Source: Pterois miles (Eukaryota > Chordata > Actinopteri > Perciformes > Scorpaenidae). Taken from it: DNA of 64,000 nt. The stretch is from NCBI GenBank assembly GCA_947000775.1, contig CAMQGK010000327.1, forward strand, positions 12,580,001-12,644,000. The letters run 5' to 3'. The notes beneath the pieces were generated by a model, which had not been told where the DNA came from, did not search any database, and worked only from the letters and a program-made list of their open reading frames with translations. Position numbers and translations under genes: made by a program. Shown here in pieces: positions 1-12,605 of the stretch (its first letter is position 1; each line of letters starts with the position of its first letter).

Positions 1-1421
1 TACCTGACTCTTGTGTTGTGATCAATTTGTCAATAGTTAAAGGGAAAGTAGCATCATCTATTTCTGGAGCAGTTGGCCGAGTTGTGAGGTTAGATATTGG
101 ATGAACATTTGAGAATGTAAAAAACCTGTATAATAAAGCTTGGCATGTCAATTGCAAAAAGAAACCTTAAACAGGATGGCTTTGCATTCACTCCATGTGT
201 TCTGATAGTGTCCTCATGTGTATTATGTATCATGTTTCTCATATCTATCAGATCTTGTTGCTCTACAGCTACAGGGTGGGTTCTCTTAATGTGTACATAT
301 AGGTGTATGTGTGTGTACATGTTGGTATTTTACTGTATTATACCATGCTTTTTTATGCATTTACTATAATTTTACTTATATAGTCCACACATTTTGTAAT
401 TCTTTGAATTTATTTTTGCAAGAAATATATAGTTATTGCATGGTAAGTGCATATTGCTGCATAGACTGGTGCAAGAATGTGTCCTAAAATCCAGAAATGA
501 GTTAACATTTTAGCACTTCTGTTTCCCTCCTCTCAAAGTTAATAGGTTTTTTGAATAGGTTTTTAGTTAGATGTCCAAAACAAGGTCTCTGGTTAATATA
601 AGCTAAAGATAATTTAATGTTTTGTTGTACTATATAAAATATGTCAGTAAATACCCCACTCATGAATTCTGAAGCCTTTACATGTCTTTAAAAGAGAGGC
701 AGTTGCTAACAAGTGGTTGAATGAGACAGCAAAACGTCATCACGCTTCCATTCTCATTGTATATACTCGCGCTCATGCGACTGTGTTTTTTTAATAGCTC
801 AATAATTGCTCTTTGCTTCCAGTGATTGCATTCACATTTCAAAAATCATAAAGTGGTGTTCATTTGTGAAGATTATTTTTGCTGAATAAAAAGCGCAAGT
901 ATCATAAATGTTTGTTTGCCACAGTGTTTTTCTGCAGTAATCCAAAATCAAATGGAAAAATCCTACTGGTTGTTTATCAAGGAAACCCATACGATTCCAA
1001 CTTCAGAGTTGGTCTACAAAAGTACATCATCCCTGCACATCTCTATTACATTATAGTAATAATGTCTTTATCTCATTGTGATTGAACTGAATCAAGTTTC
1101 AATACTCTGTTAAACAATTTTCAACAGAAACTACTGGGTGTCTGGACAATAGCACAGATGTGTCCACAAATCCAGGATTTCCAAATTGGCTTGCTTCAGT
1201 TTATTTTATGCAAGATTTCTAGTACAACTGATGCTATTAAGCCATTTAAAATTCTAGTCGAAATTCCTATGTTTCCAACATTTTTTTTTTTTATATTGGG
1301 GAAATGGGTATAACATTATGGAAAACACACTGTATATTATAATATTTCCAATTTGTAATTTTCTATTTATTTTGAAATTATGCAGCCATAAAAGACATGG
1401 AATGTTGGGTTGCAGTTATTT
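1..1421. other. anonymous AT-rich non-coding DNA
   Basis: The stretch is AT-rich with frequent stops in all frames. The short open frames have no domain signature and no convincing splice sites. I see no transposon ends or RNA gene here, only a short poly(T) near 1281-1292. Confidence 0.7.
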
Positions 1422-1430
1422 CATATATTA

Positions 1431-1526
<96 letters not shown>
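1422..1526. repeat. (AT)n microsatellite, about 105 bp
   Basis: The tract is a nearly pure AT dinucleotide repeat, uninterrupted from about 1441 to 1526 and introduced by imperfect TATATATTAT. Being self-complementary it can extrude a cruciform. It creates artificial IYIYIY frames on both strands. Confidence 0.98.
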
Positions 1527-1528
<2 letters not shown>

Positions 1529-1866
1529 AGAGCACTGGCTACCCTGCATATGATTGGCATATAAGAAACGTGCTGGTCTAAACACATTATATCATGTATA
1601 ACCAGTTTATTGTGGACATAAACTGCAGACACAAATGTGCAAACATTTTTATTTGGGCTTATAATGTGCTGCCTGTCAACAGTAAGGCAAAGAATCCACA
1701 ACCTGTGTGACCCGACGCTCAGCATCTTGCTCTGCTGATTGGCAGTAATGCTATTTAATCAAATGTCAAACAGCACAGGTTTATGATACACAAGCCAACC
1801 TTTGAATTGCTACTTCGAGTAAATGGGATGTGTGTGCACACAAACAAACACACACAGAGACTTAAG

Positions 1867-1889
1867 CACACACACACACACACACACAC
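1867..1889. repeat. (CA)n microsatellite
   Basis: This is a short perfect CA repeat of about 11 units, flanked by further CA/TG-rich sequence (1831-1856 and 1960-1974). Confidence 0.95.
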
Positions 1890-2556
1890 TGAATGCTTTC
1901 ACTGAACAGCCAGAGCTTTCGAGTCAATAATTTTGATATCAGATACACTATTCTGTCCATTGTGTGTGTGTGTGAATTGAAAAGGAAGGGGAAAGAGTCA
2001 TCACTCGAACGTCTTGTTTATGTGCTTGTCATTTATTCACTGTCTGAGGTATATATCCAGGGAAACGTTCTCACATTTCAAAAACTCCCCTGCCATTTCA
2101 GAAATAATTGGCCAGTTCCTTGTGCTGAGCCGACTCCACGTCCAGTAGATTTTTTTTTCCACACGCAACAGAGCTGCCAAAGCACTCTCTCTTTCTCTCT
2201 TTTTCTCTCTCTCTCTTTTCCTGCTGACAATGTGTCAACATGTAGATGTCAGCAACAATAACAATAAAACTGTTCTGTGTGAGTGATTGAGATCTCACTT
2301 TGGTCTGGTGCCATACAAGGAACATTAGAGTGAAATACAACTGCAGTGCAGTGATGTGCAATGCAATCTATTATGTAGAGCTGTGGGTTATAAAACTGTT
2401 AAAATCAGATCTGTTATGTTTCCTTCTTTTAAACTTGATACAATTATTTGATATCTCAACAAGTAATAATGGGTGAAGAGACGTGTGTTTGTGGGTGTGT
2501 GTTACCTGTGTTTCTACTCATGTGCATGGCTCTGGTGCACTTGTGCATATTAAAGT

Positions 2557-2576
2557 AAAAAAAAAAAAAAAAAAAA
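2557..2576. repeat. poly(A) tract
   Basis: A run of 20 adenines. It could be a retroposon tail, but nothing recognisable lies immediately upstream. Confidence 0.9.
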
Positions 2577-5444
2577 CTGCATTTTGACATTTATCCTCAT
2601 GTTGAATCAAGTCAAACTCTCATGCCAAGAACTGCTGAGCTAAGGATAAATTAGAAGAAAACTCATTGACTCTGTTTTGGTTTTCTCCCCAGGCTCCCTT
2701 CTTTCATTATCTTCTCATTTGTTCTCGTCCCCAAAGTGGCTCACAGTTACTACACACCCACTTTCAATCTCAGTAACTGTCAAAGAAAAATGTAAAAATA
2801 AAGAAATAAATAAAGTCTGTGCAGCCACCGTGGCCTTCGCTTTCTAAAGACAACTGGCAGTTAAGTGGAATAACAGGTTATATGAAGCAACATAAACACA
2901 GGATGGATATTTAACCTATACAGCCATACCACTGTTTTAAATAACCTCAATGCATTGACATTATAATGTTTCCAGCTGTTTTACACTCTGTGTTTTGGCT
3001 TTGTGTACTTGGAGGAAGTCAACTCCAACAGACAGTAAAATCCACCTCTGCATCTGCAGTGCAGTTTTTGGTTTTGGTTTTGGAGGCCACTGTTTTACCC
3101 ATGTTTAAAATTTTTGGTTCTGCAATAAGAACGATGCCACCAGATTTGTTCACAGTGACAGCGAGCACCGTGTGACCTTTTTACTAACTTAAGGAGGATC
3201 AATTATCAGTCACGGGGCATACAATGTTTTTGCATGTGTGCCTTGCCTTGTACTTTTATGAAAAAGCATCTACTTTAATTCACTAAAATATGATTTACTC
3301 TAATGTGTATCTTTCACCATTGTTTTTTCTAAAATAAGATGCAATTATTTATTATGTGTTATTATTATATACAGATCAGCTAAGATGAATCAACTTTTGA
3401 TTTGATTTACACACATAAGCAGGTATTGTTTATGTGTGTAAGTGATATGTGATGTCCTTGGATGACCCCTTTCTGCTATATTTCTATTAGCAGGCCTTCA
3501 GCATATGAGCCCATACTGAATATTACTGGAAGGAGAGCTATTACTCCTGAGCATCTAATAATTGAACGGTGCTTCAGCCCAGAATTATTCCATGACTCAT
3601 CCACTCTTCAGTCGTGCAATCCTGCCTAAAGGGTATGGAATAACCGTGGTAGAAAAAGAGCGAAGCGGTGAGGTGAGGTACCCCATATCATAGCACAGGA
3701 GAGGCCCTGTGAGCTATGGGATTGTTATGAGAAGCCATGGATGAATCTTATCTATGCAGAGTTATGAGCAGTTGGATTTAAGCTCCCTTGACATTTACCT
3801 GGAGAGCTTTTTCCTGACATCTTTCCACTCACCTTTCATTTATCTGTCTCTGCTGTTGCCAATTCCTCCCTCTAGTACTGTTGTAGCCATTTATTGTGAA
3901 TCACAAAAGGTACAATATTCTACATTAGCTGTAGCACACCCAAACCCCACGTCCAAAGATGCACATGGCACACAACATGCAAAACTGGTCAATGGCAGTT
4001 TGGATCCATCTGTGTAAGAGTAGAAATTAGTGATTGCTCTGGACATGGAAATGTAAGATAAGATCAGACAGAGATCACAAACTATTGTATAAAGCTTGCA
4101 GTGCAAATGTATAGTACCTCCCCAATAGTAGTAGATTGATATATTGTATGTCATTTAAACATACACAGGCATAATGCACATGCATGACTAAAATATGATA
4201 AAATATCACAGAATACATAGCTTGTACTTATCACACTGCAATCTGATTTTTACTTGCATCAGTTGTCAGTTCATTGGATACAACTAACAAAAACTAATGC
4301 AAGCAAATTCAACAGCCCTGAAATAAAGCGTCCCTCAGTGATGGATATACAGTAATGTTGAGTTTTTGTTGAAACTGTTTAGAGAGGTATGGATTTAAAT
4401 TAATGATCACTTTGCAGGCTTCATTTTGAAATACATTTTAATTGTATTGCATTACACTAAAAAGTGTTTCTATTATATTTTGAGCAATGAGGAAAAAGAC
4501 TGAATGCCTGCACTAAATAAACTGGCAACTAAGTGTATGCTTTATTATGTTGGTTGCGAAGAACACATGTAAACAGCTGCCACATTCATTATGCCAATAT
4601 GTGTGGAATATAAGTTAATAAGGAAAGATATTAGAGTACTGGACCAAACTGAAGTTGTGTTTCAAGAAGTTAATACAAATATTTCAGAACATATTTACAA
4701 TTAGCGCACCATCAGAATGTATTTTAAATTACATGATGCTAAGATGACAACAGCTGCTCCGCTGCACAAATAAGCAAGCAACAAACTTTCCAGAGTCAAC
4801 TTTCTAGCCTACGGGCAAAATAGATAATGAAGTAAAAAGGAATGTAAAAAGTCCCATAATCCTTATGGGATTTCTGATGAAATTCCTTTGATTGGGCATT
4901 GTTATTCACTACAATATGAGCGTGAGTAAAAGTGATGAATTCTAGCCAAAGAAAGAAAAAAAAAAAGAAGCAATAACAATACTTATTATGAAGTAAACAG
5001 TAACAGCACTTGTAAGGGAGAGGAAATGATAGACAGCTGCAGGACTAAAAAGTAAATGTAAACTGCAATTGAGATTGATTGGCACAATTAATCATGACAC
5101 AAAATAATAAACAAAGACTAAAAAAATAAACAAATAAATAAAACATCTCTTTTCAGCAGCCGTTTCCAGCAAGCTAAATGTACCCATAATTCCCTCTGAT
5201 AGTTCCCTGGGGAACAACTTTCCTTTCAGTCTGTGTGCAGTCCTATATTCACTCTCACACACAGATGATCCCGCTCCATCATGACTAAAAATGAGGAATT
5301 GCTTAAATGGCTGCGTCAGTCCCCCCACAACCAACAGTAATAAAATATCTCCAGTGTGCATTCTGATCAATGGAGGAGAGAAGAGACACAAGCTGGCAGG
5401 GTTAATGGGCCCCATTCCACTTAAATACCATATGAGTGACTCTG

Positions 5445-5695
5445 GGGAGACAGAGATGGAGGGAGAGCGGGAGGGAGGGAAGGGGTGGAAAGAGGGACTG
5501 GAAAAAATAAAGGAGAGGGAAGAAGAAAATATATGATATACAGTAGGGAGAAAAAGAAAAATATAAAGAAGCAGGGAGGAGGGGGAGAAGGATGAATGAT
5601 TGAGGCAGTGTAACGAAGTGGGGCTGGGATGGATGCCACTGTAAATGAAAGAGGGAGATGGAAGAAACGAGAGGAAGAAAGGACATTAAAGCATG
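5445..5695 (+). repeat. polypurine (GA-rich) tract
   Basis: About 250 bp of the plus strand are strongly purine-biased, with repeated GGGAGG, GAGAGG and GAAGAA blocks broken only by short pyrimidine interruptions. Such tracts can form triplex (H-DNA) structures, and the G-runs could stack. The minus-strand serine/proline/leucine-rich frames here are by-products of this composition and not genes. Confidence 0.8.
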
Positions 5696-6390
5696 GAGAG
5701 TAACTAATTATGTGTGTAATGATTCAAATGTCATTTTTAACACTGTCAATTTGCAGGTTTACATTTTGGATTTGAGAGTTTTTACTTGAAAAGTAGTTAA
5801 ATTTGACATGAAAATGGAACAAAGCCACAATTTAGGAATGTCGTACTTTGTACCACTTCATACCACGTCTCTATGTGTGTGCACGGGAGTAAATAAACAC
5901 ACATGGGCACTGTCTGCTAGAGTAAGCCATGTGCTCTTTAGCTGTTGTTCAGAAAGGGATTGAGTGTTACTTGAAGGGATTTTCTCTCATCTGTTTGCCA
6001 ATATCAGCTACCAGCAGGTGACTATTAGCTGATTTCGGTAGCCACACTGCTGTAAACTAGCCACGCGAAATGTTCAGACATGTTCCAGCATGTATCTTAT
6101 ACATGACACAACACCGCACAAACAGCACAGCTGAAGAATTATCTTCAAAAAGTTTTGATCAGATTTTGTAATTGTTTTAGTGACATACAGGTGTGAACAG
6201 TCAAAACATTATAATCTAATAGCATTAATTAATTACTATTAGGCTTTTACCTCTCAGACCTTATTTTAGTCCTTATTATCATATCCTGAAGTGATATACT
6301 TTATAATGTATACTGACATTATTGAAAAGAATATATTAGTCATTAAAATCATTAAATCATTAAAAGACATGTTGGTACCAACCACTGAGC
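5696..6390. other. anonymous non-coding DNA
   Basis: Nothing recognisable: no repeats beyond short runs, no open frame of note and no RNA gene. Confidence 0.65.
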
Positions 6391-6454
6391 ACACACACAT
6401 GTGCACACCCACACACGCACACCCACACACATGCATGCACGAACGTGCATGCAT

Positions 6455-6498
<44 letters not shown>
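6391..6498. repeat. (CA)n cluster with alternating purine-pyrimidine leader
   Basis: A pure CA repeat at about 6456-6498 is preceded from about 6391 by CA blocks mixed with ATGCATGCA and ACGTGCATGC. Almost the whole interval alternates purine and pyrimidine, the composition that favours Z-DNA. Confidence 0.95.
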
Positions 6499-6500
<2 letters not shown>

Positions 6501-6672
6501 CTGAATATCTGTGTCTTTATGGGTGGAACCAGCTGCATCTGTGAACACTGATACCAGCATTGATCCAACCTGGGTCTTTGTAATGGACTCCAATAACAAC
6601 TCCATTACTGCTGGCACACTGATTAGTGTGTGGGGCCGACTATAAAATTAGCTGCAAAGGAGCCCTCCAGGA

Positions 6673-6683
6673 TGCGTGCGCGT

Positions 6684-6740
<57 letters not shown>
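6673..6740. repeat. (CA)n microsatellite with GCGTGCGCGTG leader
   Basis: A CA repeat with one CAAACA interruption follows a short GCGTGCGCGTGC leader. It lies only about 175 bp from the preceding CA cluster. The HTHTHT open frames across it are artefacts. Confidence 0.95.
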
Positions 6741-7259
6741 GACATCTGCTTCCAGACACTACTCCCATACTATCCAATCAGGTACTGGGGAAAATATATG
6801 CATGGACAACACAGACATTACAAATTCACACAGACAAGCGCACACACATACATACATGCACACACACATGCTGTGTCAATAGTCATTCAGCATGCAGGCA
6901 GAGATTAGCTGGCTACAGGAGAACAAAGGTGTCCCCTCCATTGGCAGCCTGACATCCTCCTCATCAAATTTAAGCCCAGATATTGATTTCCCTTAACCTC
7001 TCTCTTTTTCTTTCTCTCTCTCACTCATCACTCCTCTCAACTGTTATTTAACAGAAGAGTATGAGGAATAGTAGAAGTACATAATGCAGTGAGGAGGAAC
7101 AGGGGAGAGTGTGGTGACATGGCAACAACTGCATGCACACAAACACCCCATGACCACTCTCTTTGAACTCAAGTTCAATGAGGGATATGTGTATCTGTCG
7201 CCTCTTTTTCTATAGGCACAAAGTGGGGCCCCGGTTGCATCGGGGGTAAAACCACGAGG
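6741..7259. other. non-coding DNA, CA- and CT-rich patches
   Basis: Short CA-rich remnants occur around 6835-6870 and a CT-rich stretch around 6998-7022. No gene or transposon boundary is visible. Confidence 0.6.
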
Positions 7260-8240
7260 CAAATTAAATCAATGGGCTTCCCACTGGCAGATGGCTCACT
7301 TTAACACTCAGTTAGCCTTTAGATAATTGAGGCGTTGACTCTACGGCAGTCGTAAAAAAACGGATGGCTTGTTTATACGTTTCGCTGGAATAGATCAGCA
7401 GAGGTTAAATAAATGAAATCCCATTTGTCAGGGAGAGGAACCTTGGTAATAATAAATGCCCCCCCCCCCCCCCCCCCCCCATGCCCCCCTCCCTCTGCAA
7501 ACACCTCCACTGTTTGCCCTCATAAATAGAGAAGGAGAGGGAAGATGTTACCCACTCGCCCCAGCCATCCGCGCAGCGTGGCCATGACGCCATTTTGCCA
7601 TTGATAGGGTAGCCCTGCTTAATGAAACGCTCCTTCCTTCCCCTCTTCTCCGCTTGTTTTTGCGGCCCTCCTCCCTCCTGCACGCGGTGTGATAAGTAGC
7701 GAACCAGCGAAGCCTGTAATTACAATCTTACCGAGGAACCCTGGCCCAATCTGTGTATAAATCTCGCCATCCAATTACAAGATGTAATAATTTTGCAGTC
7801 AAGCTGGTAATGAGGTCTAATACTCATGCATGTGATAATCCCCCCTGGATGCTGACTCTATCAGATGTTAGCTTTGTAATTATACTGGCAGAAAATCATT
7901 ATTTCATGTTCAGCAGAAAAATGAGCTTGGTGGGGGGAAGTTAATTTTCTCTATGCTCTGTGAAGCATAGACTAAATTTTAATGATCTAATCATTACCCC
8001 CGACTATCCCCGCCTGCAATTGACCCATGTTACTTGTGTGAGGCAACATTTTGCTCGTTTAAGAGTCCCTGATATGCAGTAAGGTTTGCCAGGTAGGAGC
8101 CTTTTTATTTAGTAATTATACCACAATAAAACTATTATGCTAATGATATGGAAATCGATATCGTTGGGCTGCGGTGTCATTTAACAGCTGCACGGAACAT
8201 AAATCACATTTTTAATTGTAAGCAGTTAACATTTCCCCAT
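7260..8240. promoter_or_regulatory. candidate regulatory element, TAAT/ATTA-dense
   Basis: Leaving out the 22-C run, this is complex, non-repetitive sequence unlike its surroundings. From about 7710 to 8220 it holds more than a dozen TAAT/ATTA cores, the binding core of homeodomain proteins: for example TGTAATTACA, CCAATTACAAG, TTTGTAATTATAC, AATGATCTAATCATTA, TTAGTAATTATAC and ATGCTAATGATATGG. It also holds a TAATCCCC of the K50 (Otx/Bicoid) type near 7837 and an ATGCATG near 7827. That density is typical of developmental enhancers in vertebrate gene deserts. Conservation could not be tested, so the regulatory role is inferred. Confidence 0.45.
7459..7480 (+). repeat. poly(C) run of 22
   Basis: An uninterrupted run of 22 cytosines sits inside the candidate regulatory block. 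The complementary G-run can form a G-quadruplex and the C-run an i-motif. The exact length may be unreliable in sequencing. Confidence 0.95.
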
Positions 8241-8252
8241 TATTGCTTTGTG

Positions 8253-8275
8253 TTTTTTTTTTTTTTTTTTTTTTT
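8253..8275 (+). repeat. poly(T) run of 23
   Basis: A homopolymer directly after the TAAT-rich block, followed by a short TG-rich stretch (8282-8305). It could be the poly(A) end of a minus-strand retroposon, but no body is recognisable. Confidence 0.9.
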
Positions 8276-8279
8276 CTCC

Positions 8280-10709
8280 AAGTGTGTGTGTATGAGTGTG
8301 TGTGTTTCATGTTTGAAAGGCTGATACCAGCAGTGAGAGAAAAGGTCAGCTGCTGGTGTCTTTGAGCTGGGAACGTCTCTGTTTCATCTTTTCTTGCTCT
8401 CACTCTTTCTGATGCTGACAGATGTAAATCTCTCCAACGTGACACCAGTCTGAGTAATGCAGTGTGAGTATGTGCACTGTATAAAGTATAAACCAGCAAA
8501 TACTGAAGGCATAAGACATCTGTACTTTAAAGTCTAACTGCACATTGGTTATAAGTACTACCAAGCCCACCAGTCCTAAGGTAGTCTACAAATTATTATT
8601 TATAGCACATGAAAAAGGGCTCAAGGTTGGCATCTTTGAAAAGTTTTATTTATTTATGTATTTTTTTTTTTAGCATTTGTCATATGCACAATATGCAGTT
8701 GCATATGGGTCACATGAACTATTAATTAGTTAATGGTCTTATATTATGATAATGATGTTTTGAGTGTTTGTATGCACATTAATGTTTTCATTCTTGTAAA
8801 CATGACTGCAGAGATGACAGAAACAATAATCTTACTTTGTCTCTAGATTGGAATGAAACAACTGCTGTGATAGGCTCATCTCAGCAGGTTTACCTCACCT
8901 GAACTTCAGAAGCTGCTGCTGCCGACCAGTCGGTCGTGGTTTAGGGATGAGACTGTTATGCCTTTGAGGGTTTGGTCTTTAGTACCTTTTAATGTACTTC
9001 TTCTAATATTATCATTTGCAGCTTATGCCGTTGTTGACATTGCTAAAAATCGTTTACATTCAAAAACAAAGAAAACACAATAACAGTTCAAAAAATCTTT
9101 TTAAAGTCTGAGTAAAGCAAAAATAAATGTCTTCTGAATATATCGTACCATAGAAAACGGTGTTATTAGCTACCCAGCCACATTTGAATGGCAAAAACAT
9201 TGTTCTTGGTAATGGTATATAAAATTAGGTTTCAAAATTGTGAAAAAATAAGCAGTATCCTCTGCTCTGAAATGCTTAGGGTGTGTCTGCTGAATGCTCA
9301 GTTTGCCAATCGCAGATAAGATTTGATTACATATGTACAGTTACCGTGTGTTAGACACTTCTTGTTGGCCATCCCACTGCAGCAAGCATTTTTTTCAGAA
9401 TATTAGTGTGCGTGCTCTATGGACAGAGCTGATTAGTTTCCGGTTTAGCCCTATGCTAACTTCAGTCGGGATAAAGTCATTCAGTTGTGCGGCTCCTCCA
9501 GACTTTCCATATGTTATCGGACTGAACTGATTAAATTCTGGTGATGAAACAATTCATTTTGCATGAGCTGATATGCTCAAAACCTACCATTTTAAAGCTT
9601 CAACAATAATGACAGAGTAACTTGGTTGTGATTGAGCCCAGTCCTGGAACACACCATGAATAACAGGGACACAGAGAGGTCCGGTGAGATAGAGGGCTGG
9701 ATGGCAAATACATATTTAGTGTCTAACATATATCTGTATCTAACATATATAATGTGTTCAGAAACAAATCTCTGATTTTACTTTTAATGATTTTTACTTG
9801 AAATACTTGAAGATAGATAAATAAATAAATCCATGTTGCTTATAGGATTTCATCAACACAATGTATACATAGTGCAGTACATTTCTATTCTGTATATACA
9901 TAGATGTACATAGAAGAACATAGTTTTGTGCACTGCTCTTAATTTGACATTAGCTAACACAGTGCAAATTTTAAACTTGGCTCATTTTAAAATGATAAAA
10001 GTCCCTCTGTTTTCAGTCATCTGTATGGCATCTGAGATGTTTCAGGTTACTCAGGTTACCACAGGGCCACAGTGAGCAGCCGCAGCAGTCCGATAAAACA
10101 ACTACAAGACAACAACATGCTTACAACAACACATGAGCAGACAGCACAGAGAGGTGTAAAGCAACACAGGGGTGTCAGGGATAGTGAAAACGTGGCATGC
10201 GTGCTGCGATAAAATCTGAGCTCAGCTGTCCAGGGGTCAAAACTGGCGGAGCACGAGATATGGTAGTTAATAGAGATGATTGATTATAGCAGGGCGACCC
10301 CATAGCGTCTGGAATACAAGAAATTATTAAACACATGATCTGCATCTTTCAACAAAAACTGTATTTTTTTTGGGGGGGGGCATTGTTCTTTTATATGATA
10401 GAGCCAGATGCAAAGGTTTAATATAGACAAGGAAGGACAAAGGTTAGGCTTTCTGACAAATGTTGGCCTAATCTGAATGTCGGTAAATGTCAATGATTAC
10501 ACAGTGTTTTATGTCCCAAATAAAGTTCACTGTTGATACATATCCTGTTTGTAGTTTTATACCAAACCTGACCAGTTTATAGGAAGATTAGGGTACACAT
10601 TTAATATATACAAGTGGACTGATAACACCATGTGCAAATTAAGTTATCTTGACTGTTAAATGTTGATACATACTATTTTTTTCACAAACACATCAGAATG
10701 CTTTCCTTT
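8280..10709. other. anonymous non-coding DNA
   Basis: No gene is supported. About 9300-9620 is a compositionally distinct, more complex block that reads like an old dispersed repeat or a conserved element, but no second copy exists in this window to prove it. Otherwise the sequence is AT-rich with short A/T runs. Confidence 0.55.
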
Positions 10710-11043
10710 GGGGGCGGCAGTAGCTCAGTCTGTAGGGAGTTGGCTTGGGAACCGGAGGGTCACCGGTTCAAGTCCCGACATGGACCAAAAACTGGTAGCG
10801 AACTGGTAGCTGGAGAGGTGCCAGTTTACCTCTTGGGCACTGCCGAGGTGCCCCTGAGCAAGGCACCAAACCCCCAACTGCTTGGGGCGCTTGTCTGGAG
10901 CAGCCCCATCACTCTGACATCTCTCCATTACTGCATGTGTGTGTGTTTCAGGTCTGCATGTACCATGTATAAGTTAAACAGAGTGTAAATTGAATTTCCC
11001 CACTGTGGGACTAATAAAGGTAGATCTTCTTCTTCTTCTTCTT
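10710..11043 (+). mobile_element. tRNA-derived SINE, AFC-like, near full length
   Basis: The 5' head is tRNA-like. An A box (TAGCTCAGTCTG, 10721-10732) and a perfect B box (GGTTCAAGTCC, 10765-10775) form an internal RNA polymerase III promoter. The body carries the GAGGTGCCAGTTTACCTC and GCCGAGGTGCCCCTGAGCAAG blocks known from AFC-type SINEs of cichlids and other percomorphs. The 3' end reads GAATTTCCCCACTGTGGGAC then TAATAAAGG and finishes in a (CTT)n tail. The head keeps both promoter boxes but is not a functional tRNA gene, because the sequence runs on into the SINE body. I could not define a clean target-site duplication. The open frames on both strands here are shadows of the SINE. Confidence 0.88.
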
Positions 11044-11939
11044 TACATTTATCCATATGTAAATAGCATTTGTGTGTACCTTTTATATAACAAATGCCCT
11101 ATTTAAGTGATTTAGGAATAAATAGTAGATATTTTATCATTGTTTTCTGAACACTGTTATATTAAAGTGGATGGGGATAATCCCAAAGGTAAAATTAAAC
11201 TGCCTAGTGCTGGTGCAGTATTGATATTTACCTAAAAGCACGCCTCTTATCACATATTTGCAAAAAATGTAAACATACTTGAGACTTTGCCTGTGCCCTT
11301 GTCATAGTTATTGTCGTATGAGGGGCATAACAATCTAAGCAGATTATGTTTTCATATGTGGTCCCTCAAGGAGTGATATTGAAATCAGCATGCATTGCGC
11401 ACTGGGGCATACGTCACCTTTTTTCTCTCAGCATGATGGATGTGCATCCCACACCAAAGTGATAAGAGTCATTATTTGATGATCAACCATCCATTGTATG
11501 GCATACATTTAGCAGTCCTCATAAATAAGGTTCAGTAAATCATGTGTGAACTAATGCTGCATATTATTACATCGACATAGTGATGTCTGGCACTCGAGAT
11601 TTGAGTTTTACTTTATGTTTTGTATTGTGTTCATTCTGACTAAACAAACTTGAAAAAAAAATACTGGTTGGTGCTTCATCTTTCTGTAGCATGGCCTGTG
11701 ATTGAACCACACTAAGGCGGTTTTACATTCAGAAGAGTTGTGTTGTTGGGGGGGGGGGTTGTGAGAACACATACTCTTACTTCCTATTAGATGTTATTTA
11801 AATGTTATTCAAGACCCCCTGTGCATCTGGCATCCGTGCCATGTGAAATTTATTTATTGAAAGTTTTGGTCACACATGGAAAGTTAAGCAGATGGTGCAG
11901 CTACAGCACTCAAGATGTGTGCATGCACACGCACACATG

Positions 11940-11940
<1 letters not shown>
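11044..11940. other. anonymous non-coding DNA
   Basis: Nothing recognisable apart from short G and A runs (G-run at about 11749-11758). Confidence 0.6.

Positions 11941-11992
<52 letters not shown>
11941..11992. repeat. (CA)n microsatellite, 26 units
   Basis: A perfect CA repeat of 52 bp preceded by an imperfect CATGCACACGCACACATGC leader. The HTHTHT frames over it are artefacts. Confidence 0.97.
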
Positions 11993-11993
<1 letters not shown>

Positions 11994-12581
11994 GGCATCA
12001 ACAGAGCCAGGGAGCGTGGGGCCCCTTTGTATATCCTCCTTTCTCTCCTCTCCTCTACTGCTCTCTATTCCTCCCCCCTTCTCCTGATGCCGTTATATGT
12101 ATTATCTTTATGCCTGCCCATCTCTGGACACGGACGCCTCTTGTTTCGCCATTTTAAACAGATCTAATCAGCAGTGTGTTAAACAAGAGTGGATCTTTTA
12201 TGCATTGGGTGTTAGGACAAGCAAATCACCGCTGTAGATCAACCGAATAAACAACTCCACCCTGATTCAATTACAACAGCTGGGGTCTGTGCTTTTATCT
12301 GGCGTGGACATCATTTCAATCAAAATGTAAAATAATCCAATCCAATAGCTGAGATAGGATACAGACTGCTGAGCTTAGTTGTTTTATTTTGAAAAAAAGA
12401 AAGAAATACAAGGCATTTTCTGCCCACTCTCTCTTTCTTTCTGACAGCTATCAAGAAGCTCCCATTCCCAAACTCCATTACCTTGTGTAATAGCATTCAA
12501 AACTGAATTGAACGGAAGGAGAGGGAGAGATTGTTGGCTATATTTTTATTACTCAAAGCTGTTTTCCAAGACACAGCCTGG

Positions 12582-12605
12582 TGCACTTTTATTCATTTAA
12601 TTAAC
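12582..12605 (+). repeat. spaced motif copy 1 (TGCACTTTT...TTTAATTAAC)
   Basis: First of three direct copies. The TGCACTTTT half is followed after five bases by TTTAATTAAC. Flanking sequence is not shared with the other copies, so this is a motif repeat and not a long duplication. Confidence 0.6.

Larger units (their letters stand above)
1527..5440. other. anonymous non-coding DNA with minor simple repeats
   Basis: No gene is supported. It contains a short (CA)n at 1867-1889, a CT-rich patch at about 2183-2220, poly(A) at 2557-2576 and short A-runs near 4957. An acceptor-like pyrimidine stretch ending in CAG lies at about 2680-2693, but no open exon follows. The rest is unremarkable AT-rich sequence. 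Confidence 0.65.

Noticed and set aside
1318..1725. Open frames of 87 and 115 codons with IYIYIY
   Set aside because: Translation of the (AT)n array.
9300..9620. Old dispersed repeat
   Set aside because: The texture suggests a fish repeat, but there is no second copy in the window and no terminal repeats to prove it.
10710..10782. tRNA gene
   Set aside because: A and B boxes are present, but the sequence continues into a SINE body and tail. It is a SINE head, not a functional tRNA.
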